A program made the translations under genes and the position numbers. A stretch of 64,000 bases of DNA from positions 124,001 through 188,000 of the forward strand of contig JAPLQF010000021.1 of the NCBI GenBank assembly GCA_026399875.1, given 5' to 3'. Below the pieces are notes generated by a model. That model made no database searches. It was not told the origin of the DNA and saw nothing but the letters and a program-made list of their open reading frames with translations. This DNA is from Burkholderiales bacterium. Its GTDB lineage: Bacteria > Pseudomonadota > Gammaproteobacteria > Burkholderiales > Burkholderiaceae_E. Shown one piece after another: positions 1 through 9,700 of this stretch. How positions within the stretch are numbered: the stretch's first letter is position 1; each line of letters begins with the position of its first letter.

Positions 1-578
1 GTTGTGCACGATGCGGCGGTAAGTCTTGTTTCGCCAAATTGCTTTTCGAGAGCCCTCAATGAGCGGCGGAGTTGCTGCCGGGTATTGGCTGATCTGGTTG
101 CTAGATAATTGCCTGCGTACTCTTGTCTGATTGACTCGAGGTTGACCGAATAGGTCGGTCGGCGACCTGCTATCCTGACTTTCAAGCCGTGTTTGGCAGC
201 GAGTGATTGCGCCTCATGACTCCGCGTATCGATCAAGCCTGAGAATCGAAGTTCATCCCAATCAGGTCGTTCTGCCAGATCCCGGAGCAGGTAGTCGAAC
301 GACTCGCTGAATCGTGCTTTGTCTGAGGCAAAAAAGCCGTTCAGTTCAATCGCCACCTCGTCGAAATCAGCATCGGTGGACTGATTGATGGCTATAAGTC
401 TTGATTTCAGAATCTTGTGTCGAGTCTGCGTACCAAATCCAAGTAGAGCGAGGCCGAGGTCTCCGCTTGAGTCGCAGATCTTGATCTTTTCAAATTGCCA
501 CTGCCCCTTCCATGACTGTTCGCAGGCTCGCAGCCAGTGCGATGACAGGAAAAAGTTTTCTCCCGCGTCGCTACTCAC
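1..578 (-). CDS. CelD/BcsL-like GNAT acetyltransferase, 3' end outside window
   Basis: A minus-strand frame runs open from a GTG at 578 off the left edge (192 codons seen). The text resembles the CelD/BcsL class of GNAT-fold acyltransferases common in EPS loci: an N-terminal FFLSSHWLRACEQSW segment, then LAAKHGLKVRIAGRRPTY and the typical basic helix NTRQQLRRSLRALEKQFG just before the edge. The likely role is acyl transfer to an EPS sugar or precursor in the cytoplasm. The GTG overlaps the TAG of a short upstream frame (GTGAGTAG), so it could be translationally coupled. CelD-type proteins usually have some 30-40 residues before the FF.SS.W motif, so the N-terminus here is short; a decayed or frameshifted 5' end is possible. 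Family call is by eye. Confidence 0.6.
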   Translation of the reverse strand, partial: MSSDAGENFFLSSHWLRACEQSWKGQWQFEKIKICDSSGDLGLALLGFGTQTRHKILKSRLIAINQSTDADFDEVAIELNGFFASDKARFSESFDYLLRDLAERPDWDELRFSGLIDTRSHEAQSLAAKHGLKVRIAGRRPTYSVNLESIRQEYAGNYLATRSANTRQQLRRSLRALEKQFGETRLTAASCT

Positions 579-708
579 GGTCCATCTCGCAGAGCGCGTC
601 CGGCTTGAAGATGATTGGTTCAGTCTCGCCTACAAAGAAGTTGCTACGCAATTTGGTTCCGGTGAAGAACGTTGTTGCGCCATCGTCTTCCCTTGCGAAT
701 GTACCCAT
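571..708 (-). CDS. Possible 45-residue ORF upstream of the acetyltransferase
   Basis: An ATG at 708 opens 45 codons ending in TAG at 571-573, overlapping the GTG start of the acetyltransferase by 8 bases. No family is recognised. It contains FFTGTKLRSNFFVGETEPI and ends CEMDRE. There is no convincing ribosome-binding site. It may be a real small gene, a leader, or the frameshifted N-terminal part of the acetyltransferase, whose own start is unusually late. Confidence 0.25.
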   Translation of the reverse strand: MGTFAREDDGATTFFTGTKLRSNFFVGETEPIIFKPDALCEMDRE

Positions 709-1271
709 GGGTGATCTCGCCAACCCGCCTCAAGGCATTATTAGTTTGGGCCCTCATTGCAGGCAAGGCACTGACACTAGATTGGATGTTCTTGGATTTG
801 TACATCCAGTCGTTCTCGCCTTCTGCCTGCTTTTCCTAACCTGCAAGTTCAGTCAGCGCAGTTAGTGGCTCTGGGAACTTGCCAGTGTTCTACATGAGTC
901 GAGTTGCTGGAGTTGTCGGTGACATCGCATCGGGGGAGGAATGGGGGCTGCTCCAGACACAGACATGAGGTCAACCGGTACGCCTTCTCCACGCAGAGCG
1001 GATGTTTTTCAGCGAGTACAAACTCCCTCGACCGGCTTGCCTTGAGTTCGATGGTGGTAAAGAACCCGACCAAGTTAGTCGAACGCGAGGTACGGGAGTT
1101 TGATCGGCTCCCTCAGTGGACTGCGCTGTGTTTGCCGGAGAAACTGAATTTGCGGGTGTGTCAATTGTGGCGTGATGAAATTCGTTTTCGCGAAGGGCAG
1201 CACCTTTGCGTTGCTGTGCTGTGCTGAGCGGCTTAGCGGCTGGCAGCTGATCTAACTTGAACGCATCTACC
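709..1271. other. 560-bp stretch without a recognisable gene
   Basis: Short open frames exist on both strands but none resembles a known protein or has a good ribosome-binding site. Nothing regulatory stands out. It lies upstream of the leftmost acetyltransferase and downstream of the 1272-2462 gene, and may be decayed sequence like other gaps in this EPS region. Confidence 0.4.
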
Positions 1272-2462
1272 TCATTGACGCGCATTACGCGGCTTATAGG
1301 TGGCTCTTTGGATCAAGAAGTCGCGATAGTCACCTGGGTCGCCATCAAGCCCTGACTCGGCGGCCTTGATGATGTTGTAGGTCTCTCGAGCGCTGACATA
1401 GTGCAATTTCCAGTCGACACCGTCGTTGTACCTGTTCTCAAGATATGAAAATGCTTCGGCCATAGGCTGACCCAAAAGCGTCGGCATATCCGGCTCCTGG
1501 GTCCCGTGGGTGTGAATCTTGACGACGACCCATTCAGGTCGACCTTCGACATGGATGCCCATATTGACCCACTGGTCTATGCGTTTTCGAGTGGGGGGAC
1601 TACTGGTTCTGATATCTGAGTTTTCGATTCGCGGAAGAAGCCCGAATTTCCTGTTGTGCCACATCAAACCAAGAGGGCCCTGAATGATCATCAAATCGTG
1701 CGCCTGAGGCTTGCCTACACGCACTCGACTGCCTGAGTTGTGGGACTTTGGCTTATGAGGATCATCGATTGCGTAATAAATCGAATTAATGGTCTCGGTC
1801 TGACACGGCGAAGGCGCTGCTGGCAAGGTGAAATCGGCATAACAGCCTTCTTCCTTCAGCACGGTGATCTCATTATTAACACCGCACCAACGTCCATCGG
1901 GTCTGCTATTGTCAAGCGACCAGTTCCCATGAATGAAACACCAGAGCGGTTGATCTGTATTTGTATCGACCGGAAGCGCACCGTGGTCGTCGACAAGTCG
2001 ACGAGTAAATGACCGCAGGGACTCGCGAAGACTGGCTTCGGTATCGTTGTCATGGTGAAGGTGAATTTCAATCTCGCCTAAACCATCCCGGCAAAGACCG
2101 ACGAGTGCATCAATATGCTCAGGTCGATACTCCTCACCGGGAAAAAAGAACGAATGAACCGGTGGCTTACCGTCGGCGTCGCGATGACCTGCGCAAAGCT
2201 TCGGATATTCCTGAACCCACTTGGCTACTCTGGCGTCAGCCGTCTGCGCCGAAGGGTTTCTCCATTGTGGCTCGTAATGATCCACGAAGCAGAAAAGCAG
2301 ATGCTTAGTCTTACCTGCAGGTGCAGCGGCTTTCCAGTCCTTTCGCAACCATGCGGACAGCCACACATGTATATGTTTGCGTTTGAACTCCTGTAATACA
2401 ACAATTGCAGCTAGTGCAAACACAACGATAAACGCTGTGAAAATAGTGCCGGGGACGGTCAA
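1272..2462 (-). CDS. Membrane-anchored protein, polysaccharide-deacetylase-like
   Basis: A 396-residue protein with one N-terminal membrane segment (about residues 7-24) followed by a basic stretch and a large domain on the far side. The segments CFVDHYEPQW, HSFFFPGEEYRPEHIDAL, EIEIHLHHDNDT and FIHGNWSLDN recall the NodB-like deacetylase fold: a metal-site-like HLHHD and a second histidine motif, but no canonical TFDDG. A role in trimming or deacetylating EPS in the periplasm is inference. The start is a TTG at 2462, chosen because GAAGGTG lies about 6 bases upstream and no earlier start exists. It follows the clear polysaccharide deacetylase gene (2508-3608) by 45 bases on the same strand, so the two probably form one operon and may work on the same polymer. 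The exact function is not known to me. Confidence 0.6.
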   Translation of the reverse strand: MTVPGTIFTAFIVVFALAAIVVLQEFKRKHIHVWLSAWLRKDWKAAAPAGKTKHLLFCFVDHYEPQWRNPSAQTADARVAKWVQEYPKLCAGHRDADGKPPVHSFFFPGEEYRPEHIDALVGLCRDGLGEIEIHLHHDNDTEASLRESLRSFTRRLVDDHGALPVDTNTDQPLWCFIHGNWSLDNSRPDGRWCGVNNEITVLKEEGCYADFTLPAAPSPCQTETINSIYYAIDDPHKPKSHNSGSRVRVGKPQAHDLMIIQGPLGLMWHNRKFGLLPRIENSDIRTSSPPTRKRIDQWVNMGIHVEGRPEWVVVKIHTHGTQEPDMPTLLGQPMAEAFSYLENRYNDGVDWKLHYVSARETYNIIKAAESGLDGDPGDYRDFLIQRATYKPRNARQ

Positions 2463-2507
2463 AACGCACCTTCAGGAAAAATACTGGCGGAGTTCATAAC
2501 GGCTGCG

Positions 2508-3608
2508 TCAGCGACTGAAAACAGAACCCATTCTGGCGCACTCGATTCGAAGGCGGACTGCGGTGGTGGTGCGCGGAATGCTGCTTCGTCGAATGTCAAA
2601 CGGCCGAATGCTTCCCACGAGGTTAGTTCCACCATAAAATGAAAACGCCGCTCGAAAACCTGCTGCCTGCGCTTCACGCATTGTTTCAGAATTGAATGTT
2701 TCACGCCTTCCGTCAGGGAAAGCCAAAAAGTCTACCTTAGAAGTCAAAAAATTTTCAAGGATCCGCTTGCTTGAGCGGATTTCTTGTTGCTGCGAGGCTT
2801 TGTCGAGGGCAGACAGAATACGATGCGTATGTGAGTGAGCGCCAATCGTCATGCCGGCTGCATGCAGGATCCTGATGTCCTCCCAAGACATCATCAGGTC
2901 CATTTCGCCTGTACCATCGCCGATTTTATCCACATAACACGCTGACCGATCCTTGTTACTATTGGCTTCGGCAAGTTTTTGTATATCGGAATGGAACTCT
3001 TTTTGATCTGACGGACTGCAAGCCTTAAAATTTTCCAGAACCTGCTTTATCGAGCTTTCCACGTTGTGAGTAGTGACTTCAAGAATGCTCCCATCGCGTA
3101 ATCTAATGCTGGTTGACCTGTCCTGCAGCGCAATGACTCTGACCAGACTTGCCAAACGATCCCACCATGGAACCTGAGGAGACTCAAGGTAAGATGTGAC
3201 GACAAAAAATATCGCTTTCAATCCATGAGATTCCAGAACCGGAAAGGCCTGAGTCAGATTGTCCCGATATCCGTCATCAAATGTAAGAAGTGCCAGAGGC
3301 TCTTTAGGAGTGACTTTCATTTCAATCACATCCAACGCTTCGGACGGAGTAACAAAAGTAAATCTCTTGCGAAGCGCCTTGATCTGGTCATCAAGACCAT
3401 TGGAGTCCGTTGAGAACACCCCGCGATCAAGATTTGTCAATGTCGAATTCCCAATGCGGTGGTAATTAATAACCATCAATTGGGATTTTCGTGGCAACGA
3501 TTCCAGCATCCTGATCGCACCCGATCTTGCCAACCCGTCGGCAAGTCGATCGTAAAACGAGCGCTCAATTAACGTGTTCACCTGAGGTGGGCTGTCCATG
3601 CGATACAT
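2508..3608 (-). CDS. Polysaccharide deacetylase (NodB/CE4 family)
   Basis: A 366-residue protein with the CE4 signature. LLTFDDGYRDN carries the catalytic Asp and metal Asp (around residue 107), IGAHSHTHRILS supplies the two metal-binding histidines (around 257), and FLAFPDGRR with a following AGF.AAFS completes motifs seen in this family. It removes N-acetyl groups from polysaccharide in the cell envelope. No signal peptide is evident, as is usual for EPS-locus members. Starts at ATG 3608 or ATG 3599 are both possible; neither has a strong ribosome-binding site. It is divergent from the glycosyltransferase at 3874, leaving a 265-bp shared promoter region with AT-rich patches near 3640-3665. 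Confidence 0.88.
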   Translation of the reverse strand: MYRMDSPPQVNTLIERSFYDRLADGLARSGAIRMLESLPRKSQLMVINYHRIGNSTLTNLDRGVFSTDSNGLDDQIKALRKRFTFVTPSEALDVIEMKVTPKEPLALLTFDDGYRDNLTQAFPVLESHGLKAIFFVVTSYLESPQVPWWDRLASLVRVIALQDRSTSIRLRDGSILEVTTHNVESSIKQVLENFKACSPSDQKEFHSDIQKLAEANSNKDRSACYVDKIGDGTGEMDLMMSWEDIRILHAAGMTIGAHSHTHRILSALDKASQQQEIRSSKRILENFLTSKVDFLAFPDGRRETFNSETMREAQAAGFRAAFSFYGGTNLVGSIRPFDIRRSSIPRTTTAVRLRIECARMGSVFSR

Positions 3609-3873
3609 GCGATACCTGAGTCGGCTCTAGTGTTGTGGTGTCATTTAAAAAATCTGAAAGCGCTTGCAATGATTAAAGACGCGCCGCGAGCTTGCGTGCA
3701 TTTGTGGCAACCAACAGAGGATACTTGGCGTTCGGCTTGGAGGGTGTGACGGATGTCCGTGAGTTGAGCAACAGAGCTTTGCGATAATGCTCGCGAATGC
3801 AGTGTCGCAGCAGAACTATAGACGAGCGCAACGAAAACTCCTCCGTGATGAGGACTGATTGGAGAACATCCAG

Positions 3874-5034
3874 ATGATGCGAATTGCATTCGTGACCCCG
3901 ATGCTACCGATTCCGCACGACCTGACGCGGGGCCGCTTTATCCACGAAACAGCCAAGTCGCTCTCGAAGCTTTGCACCGTAAGAGTCTTCTTTCAGCAGT
4001 CGAGGTATCCAAAGCTGCCTGGGGTCGGGCCTCGAAGCTTTCTCGAAGGCCATGTCGGGTCGGACTACAGCATTGATGGACTTGATGTGGAGGCATTCAC
4101 CTATCCTGTTTTCCCGGTGATTTCCAGAGCCATCAATGGACACGTGAGCAGCATGGTGCTGACCCCTCGCGTCGCTGACTTCAAGCCGGACGTCGTGCTT
4201 GCCTATTGGATCTATCCGGACGGATTTGCAGCGTTGCGAGCTGCGCGCAAGCTCGGAGTGCCTTGTGTTGTGGGCGCGCTGGGCTCGGATATTCATGTGC
4301 GATCGGGGGTGAACGACCGGATGACCCGCCAGACGATTGCTGAAGTGGATGGACTGTTGACCGTCAGCGAGGCTATGCGTCGAACGGCGATCAGCGAGTT
4401 TGGTGCCAGGCCGGATCGCGTACACACCATCGTCAACGGCTTTAACACCGGCGTATTTTATCCTCGCGATCAAGTATCGATCCGGACGAAACTTGGCATA
4501 TCGCTCGACGAAAAAATGATCGTCTATGTCGGTCGCTTTGTAGAGGCTAAGGGTCTTCGCGAACTGATCCAGGCGTTTCAACAATTGGCCCAGAAAGACG
4601 ACAAGCTGAGTCTGGCTCTGATCGGCGATGGCGTGATGAAATCAAAGCTGCACGACCTGATCGACGCTGCGGGCCTGCGAGGCCGCGTGCGCATTCCCGG
4701 CGGGCAGCCGCCAGATCAGGTCGCAGAGTGGATGTGCGCTGCCAATGTTCTGACGCTTCCCAGTTGGTCCGAGGGCTATCCTAATGTTGTTGTTGAAGGG
4801 CTCGCGTGTGGCCGACCTGTGGTCGCAACCGATGTCGGCGGCACGCGCGAGATCCTGAACGAACGCAACGGAATACTGATAGAACCCAGAAAGAGCGATG
4901 TTTTGCAGCGAGCACTTGACCAAGCACTTAGAACTGACTGGGACTTGTCTGCGATTGCCGAGAGTATGCGCAGAACTTGGGACGATGTTGCCGTTGAAAC
5001 CTTGCGAATTTGCAAACAAGTAGCAGCTCGCTGA
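3874..5034 (+). CDS. Glycosyltransferase family 4
   Basis: A GT-B fold retaining glycosyltransferase of about 386 residues that transfers a nucleotide-activated sugar to a lipid-linked EPS intermediate at the inner face of the membrane. The N-terminal half starts with IAFVTPMLPIPHDLTRGRF. The C-terminal half has the nucleotide-binding IVYVGRFVEAKGLRELI and the E-x7-E motif in SWSEGYPNVVVEGLACGRP followed by VVATDVGGTREI. The start at ATG 3874 is preferred over an in-frame TTG at 3859 because GGAG lies 8 bases upstream of the ATG. It is plus-strand, unlike its neighbours, and downstream sequence is IS remnant, so it is probably monocistronic. Confidence 0.88.
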   Translation: MMRIAFVTPMLPIPHDLTRGRFIHETAKSLSKLCTVRVFFQQSRYPKLPGVGPRSFLEGHVGSDYSIDGLDVEAFTYPVFPVISRAINGHVSSMVLTPRVADFKPDVVLAYWIYPDGFAALRAARKLGVPCVVGALGSDIHVRSGVNDRMTRQTIAEVDGLLTVSEAMRRTAISEFGARPDRVHTIVNGFNTGVFYPRDQVSIRTKLGISLDEKMIVYVGRFVEAKGLRELIQAFQQLAQKDDKLSLALIGDGVMKSKLHDLIDAAGLRGRVRIPGGQPPDQVAEWMCAANVLTLPSWSEGYPNVVVEGLACGRPVVATDVGGTREILNERNGILIEPRKSDVLQRALDQALRTDWDLSAIAESMRRTWDDVAVETLRICKQVAAR

Positions 5035-5069
5035 GCCCATCTGGTCTTTAAGCCTTCAATCGCATCTGC

Positions 5070-6125
5070 TTATCCAAACATGGCAATGTCGTCTTGATGG
5101 CGTTCTGAACCGAGGCACGCTCCTCTCCAGCCGATGGTCTCCAAGCCTGCATTGCGCGAGCGCAGCGGGCGGTGTGTCAAGTCCACTGCATACGGGGTGA
5201 ACTCAGGCGGCATTGGTCTTTCGAGCGTTTGCGTTACCGAGTCCGTCCTGATCGAATGCGATTTCACCCGACTGCCGGTTGATGAGCACCGTGATTCATC
5301 GCACTGTTGCCGGTGCATGCAGCGCTTACAACTTGTTCTTGTTTTTAGTGTCTGCGTGAGGATCCGGTTAGATCAGTACATCAGGCCTTTGGCTGCGTCC
5401 TGGCGCGATTCAGCGATCTGATCGATCTGACGGTCAATGTCGCGATACACGCGCCCGACTCTGGATTTGCCTGTGCGCAACGACCTCTTCATCCTGCCGT
5501 ATTGCTTGGCATGCGCATACCAGCCGATCTGCATCGTAATTCGCAGTGCTTCGCGGTTGTAGTTCTGGCACAGCATCATTCCGCTGTCCTCGGACAGCTT
5601 CACCAGGTGTTAGCGCGATTTATCCAACAATCGCGAGTCTGTCGGGCGCGCCACCGCCTTAGGTATCACGGTCGTGTCCACGATTACCCGGTCAGTGCTG
5701 GCTGTCTTGAGCAGACACAGTTTGCGCCAGGCCTTGATGGCGGCCATCAGCATCGTTTCCACCCCTTCCGCGCCAATGCGCTTTCTTCAGCGCGTCAGAC
5801 TCGACGGGTCAATCGGCGACTCTATCTGGAAATGGGTTTCACGAGCGAAGAACTGGCAATGTGGGTTTTCGACCCAAGTGTTGACGGCGAACTCATCGGA
5901 GCAGTCATACGCATGCTGCAAATACAGTACGCACCGCCACCAGCTTGGGAGGCAATGCCAGCCTGCCGATCTTGCTCGCAGAGTGTGCGGAGAACGAGCG
6001 CCCGATCTCTGACTAGTCAATCGCATCGTCCAGCAGCACAAGCTCGTGTCTGGGGTTGAGGTGCTCCGCCAGGGGAAAGCGAAGCAAATCTCCAGACTGG
6101 GGCGTTTGCTGCCTAGGACCCGTTA
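5070..6125 (-). mobile_element. Decayed IS5-family element (copy 1)
   Basis: Fragments of an IS5-type transposase run right to left in changing frames. ELVLLDDAIDW lies near 6040-6015, AYDCSDEFAVNTWVENP near 5920-5865 and IESPIDPSSLTR near 5830-5790. YNREALRITMQIGWYAHAKQ is near 5565-5505, and VGRVYRDIDRQIDQIAES near 5460-5410, followed by RILTQT just below 5373. Several frameshifts and stops (for example the TAG right after the DAIDW segment) show it cannot make transposase. The outer end near 6125 reads GGGTCCTAGGCAGC on the minus strand. The same fragments recur at 17.9-18.6 kb and 20.1-20.7 kb. Boundaries are approximate. Confidence 0.8.
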
Positions 6126-6211
6126 AAACCCTTGCGCAATTTGCAGGAAGCAGATTCAACTATCTCAAGATCCTGCAGATTGCGCTACATGAGGTTATAG
6201 CGAGCCGCCGA

Positions 6212-8596
6212 TCACTTGGGCAGTGTTTTCCAAAGACGAAGTAGATCCCTTAACGCTTCGGGTTTGGTTTGTGGGATTGGCGCTCCCGCCTGATTCTTGT
6301 CGTTTTGACCATGGCATCCGGCGCAGGTACGGACCTCCCCCGGCTGGAAGGTGACCCAGACTCTCTCTCTGACGATTGGATTGCCATTGTCATCTGTTGT
6401 CTGCCACACGAGTGCCCGCTGTGCCGGCACAAATGCAGCAGTAGAGCCATCGGATGAAATTTTCACGCTTGATACTGGGCCGTTGACATTTGGAGTATTG
6501 ACTGTGCCGAGACTTTTGATGGGCTGAGCAATTGGACGGCGACCGGGAGAGTTATAACCACGTATCAGTGAAGCCTCAAAAATTTGAAAGCTGCTTATTG
6601 GATAGACTCTTCCTGCGATACTCGAAGACACAGTCTTCTTCCCACCGGTCACCTGAAGATTGAAGGGCTGTGACAGGTCGGCTTCGTCTCGTGAGGTTTG
6701 ATCTCGGGTAATGATCAACGCCAGATTATTCTTCTTCAACCAGTTCTGAAGCTCGGTTTGGGAAACCTGCTCTTCCTGAAAAATGGCCGACTCGGGATTT
6801 TCCAAAGCCGGGGCGCCGCGTGCGATTGGACGATTCTTTGCTACAACTTCAACGGCTTCGATTTCCCAAAGCGGGCCGTCAAATGACACTAGACTGTCAG
6901 GGTTATACCAAGACACGGACTTTTTGATTTCGCTGTTCAAGAAGCGGCCAGGAGCAGCTCCCGTGACCTCTCTAAGTCTCATCGATTTGATATTGGCTGG
7001 GACTGCCTCCTCCGTTGGTGTATGTGAGGCAATCAGGGTTCCGTTCGATAATGGCAGCGGGTTTCGAAAGCGCCCACCGGGTGTCTTGAAAGTGCTGAAG
7101 TCCTCAGCAGGGGTGATGGCTTGAAAGGCAAACTGCAGCGGGTTTGTAGTAGGCGCTCCGTTGAATCGTATTATTTGGTTGGATCCCAATTGCCCAAATT
7201 CGCGACCATAAATTGCGTAATAACGTCCCGGGTTTCTTGGATCCTCGCGAATTTGAAATATCCCCGCGCTACCAACAATAAGAAGCTTATTTAGTGTTAG
7301 TCCCGGTTTTGCGTTATCTGATAGTGCCGGGTCTGAAATGAAGCTTTTTGAAATGAATCCAGTGAACTCGTGACGACCTAAATGGTTCACCGTCACTTCA
7401 TCAGTGCCGTCTTCATTTATCTGCCATGGCGTAAAGAAATTGAAATTATGCCCTGGCACCGGTCCGTAAACTGAATTGCTTTGGTCTCGAGGCTCCGGAA
7501 AAACTTCATCTCCCATTGCTGAACTGGTCGAGTTTAAACTTTCATTGAGATATGTTTTCGTGCCATAAAACCTTGTGCCTGCTCTTTCAGCATCGGCCTG
7601 CTGGTCTCTCACCAAGTGATCCCATCTCGTAAAAATAACACGTCCAAAACTATCTACAGTTGGAGAAAAGGCGCCACTGGGAGAATGACTGAGAATTTTC
7701 AGTTCGGCGGTAATGGTATTCAAACTCCAGATCCCGGTGACGGTCGGGGTGCTTTCATACTCATCGAGCTGCGGATAAAGATGAGCCTCGCCACCGCGTG
7801 GTCGATCGCTTGTAAATATAATCCGATCGTCACTACCGTAAATGGGAGAAATATTGTTGTAAATGCTAGGCTGGCCTGGGATCTTGCGTATTGATGCTAC
7901 TTCGCCTTTTCCAATTCCTGTGACTTCATAAATTTGCCATCTATAGGAGTCAGCACGATCAAACTGTCTAGAAGGTCCGCCGACAATCATGCTGAAGACG
8001 ACTTTCTGGGCGTCCCAGTGCACGGCGGGCTCTCTAACTGCAATTGCATTAGGGCCCGATTGCAACCCTTCAACGCCATAGCCGGCTTCCTTGGTCAAGT
8101 TTCTTAATGAACCATCGGGATAACGAATCATCAGATCACCACCACGGGGCGCTCTGTCGACTCCTGAAAGATGACTGCCGAATGTTGATGCTCGAGCCGC
8201 GAAGTCACCCATTCCCGGAACTTGAGTCACGAACACAATTGGATTGGTCACGCTGGGTAAAGACGGTGATACAGGTACGTCGGTGGTCACGCCCGTGTTA
8301 AGTGCGGCGGTTATCGTTATCGGAGTGTTATTTGCAGCTCCTTGGGTATTCGTCGACACACTCGGGTCTGCCAAGCTACTTGGTGTAATCGAATCAGCTG
8401 CAACTGGGTTTGTAGATATGGATTTCGGTGCGCCAGATATTTCGGTAGCCGCTCCAATTATCGAAGCCGCTGTGCCAGAAATTGCGCTTGCAATATCAGA
8501 GCCAGAACGGGGTGCGTCGACTCCTCCGCACGCAGAAATCAACAAAAGGGATGTGATTGATAGCATTAAATCAACCTTAAATTCTTTGCGCATCAT
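6212..8596 (-). CDS. HzsA-like lipoprotein with C-terminal CxxCH
   Basis: A 794-residue secreted lipoprotein. The signal peptide ends in a lipobox (LLISACGG; Cys about residue 23). A roughly 90-residue linker rich in Ser, Thr, Ala and Ile follows. The main domain contains VTQVPGMGDF, GGDLMIRYPDGSLRNLT, AVREPAVHWDAQKVVFSM and IYGSDDRIIFTSDRPRGG, repeats typical of a TolB/WD40-like propeller. The C-terminus has the heme c motif TCAGCHG (Cys-x-x-Cys-His at 758-762). This combination resembles proteins annotated as HzsA-related (hydrazine synthase alpha-like), whose function outside anammox bacteria is unknown. ATGATG at 8596/8593 is preceded by AAGGGA. It is single, with IS remnant downstream. 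Binding of heme c is predicted from the motif only. Why it sits in an EPS region is unclear. Confidence 0.65.
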   Translation of the reverse strand: MMRKEFKVDLMLSITSLLLISACGGVDAPRSGSDIASAISGTAASIIGAATEISGAPKSISTNPVAADSITPSSLADPSVSTNTQGAANNTPITITAALNTGVTTDVPVSPSLPSVTNPIVFVTQVPGMGDFAARASTFGSHLSGVDRAPRGGDLMIRYPDGSLRNLTKEAGYGVEGLQSGPNAIAVREPAVHWDAQKVVFSMIVGGPSRQFDRADSYRWQIYEVTGIGKGEVASIRKIPGQPSIYNNISPIYGSDDRIIFTSDRPRGGEAHLYPQLDEYESTPTVTGIWSLNTITAELKILSHSPSGAFSPTVDSFGRVIFTRWDHLVRDQQADAERAGTRFYGTKTYLNESLNSTSSAMGDEVFPEPRDQSNSVYGPVPGHNFNFFTPWQINEDGTDEVTVNHLGRHEFTGFISKSFISDPALSDNAKPGLTLNKLLIVGSAGIFQIREDPRNPGRYYAIYGREFGQLGSNQIIRFNGAPTTNPLQFAFQAITPAEDFSTFKTPGGRFRNPLPLSNGTLIASHTPTEEAVPANIKSMRLREVTGAAPGRFLNSEIKKSVSWYNPDSLVSFDGPLWEIEAVEVVAKNRPIARGAPALENPESAIFQEEQVSQTELQNWLKKNNLALIITRDQTSRDEADLSQPFNLQVTGGKKTVSSSIAGRVYPISSFQIFEASLIRGYNSPGRRPIAQPIKSLGTVNTPNVNGPVSSVKISSDGSTAAFVPAQRALVWQTTDDNGNPIVRERVWVTFQPGEVRTCAGCHGQNDKNQAGAPIPQTKPEALRDLLRLWKTLPK

Positions 8597-9700
8597 ACTG
8601 GAAGTCCCTTTTCGATTTCCGATCGTTCGAGTGTTCCGTGTTGCTTCAAGCCCTCAGATAGCGCCTGAGACCCTGGAGCGATTTCGGACAATCCGTTTTC
8701 GGCGAGACGGTGACTAACTGCACACGCTGCGAACAAACGGTTGAGCGGAGCGGATCAGTGGTTACTCGAGGAGTACGTCGAGTTGCAGGTGGAGATGTGG
8801 GGCGGGAGACCCGAGCGTGTTTGCTCGCTCGGGGTGTTCAGCGCTGGAGTTCGGTAAGCAAGCCGCAGGCCTGCTTGCGAGCAGGCTGAATGACTCGCTC
8901 GAGAGTCAATTCAAGTTGGGTTTCAACTCGGAACTGGCCCGTTGGTGTGCGGGCGTCGTGGAGGTGTGTTCAGGCAGAACCGCCGCGTTGAGAGGTCTCA
9001 AGAGCCTCGTCTACAAGGCTCATGACACCCAGCGGTTAACGCGATAGCAACGATTCCGAGAACATTGGCCATGGGGGCCCAACCGGGGTATTGCTGCATT
9101 CGTATTGATTTCACCCATAAATGCAACAACCCGCACTACTTGCGTGTGTCTAACGACTCAAGCGTGAGAAATGCCGCGCGTCGGTCAGCCGACATTAAGC
9201 CCGCGCTCACCGCCAAAGGCCTGTAGCTATACAACTGGATCGGGTACGGCGCCCGCTTCTGTATTCCTGAGTCAGAACCAACCCAAAGCTCATATCCTCA
9301 GCGTAAGGGTCGTAACAGGAACTGGCTGTGAGAAGTCGAGGGAGCTTCTGTAGATGCGGAGGTCAAAGACCGTGTTCCGAATCGGTCGGTCGCAGAAAGT
9401 CGTGGACGCGCTAACTCAAGCTAATGAGGGTTGTTTGACTGATGAGAGAATGAATTCGCGCAGTGAATTTGATAGTGCATGGACATGCCAGTAGCTTTCA
9501 CCATGCGGAACTCGTCAATGACTGCCGCAGGTGACGCAATTCACGAGAAGACAGCGAAGCGAACCGTATGATTGCAACTCAGTTACGTCGTGCAAGGTGC
9601 GACGCGGGTGGTGATCTCGAAAAGCAGCGAACAAGACGACGGTGAGGGCGGGAATTCACTCTAAAGAAATGTGCTTTGACTGATTTTCTCATCGTACTCT
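8597..9700. other. 1.1-kb gap without a supported gene
   Basis: This lies between the divergent lipoprotein (minus) and acyltransferase (plus) genes. Short open frames (for example near 8817-9047, plus) match nothing I recognise. It contains small inverted repeats, including a perfect 10-bp GCAGGCCTGC palindrome near 8870. It looks like decayed sequence plus two promoter regions; no clear -35/-10 pair was found. Confidence 0.4.

Noticed and set aside
8817-9047. 76-codon plus-strand frame
   Set aside because: No homology, no ribosome-binding site, low-quality composition; treated as gap sequence.
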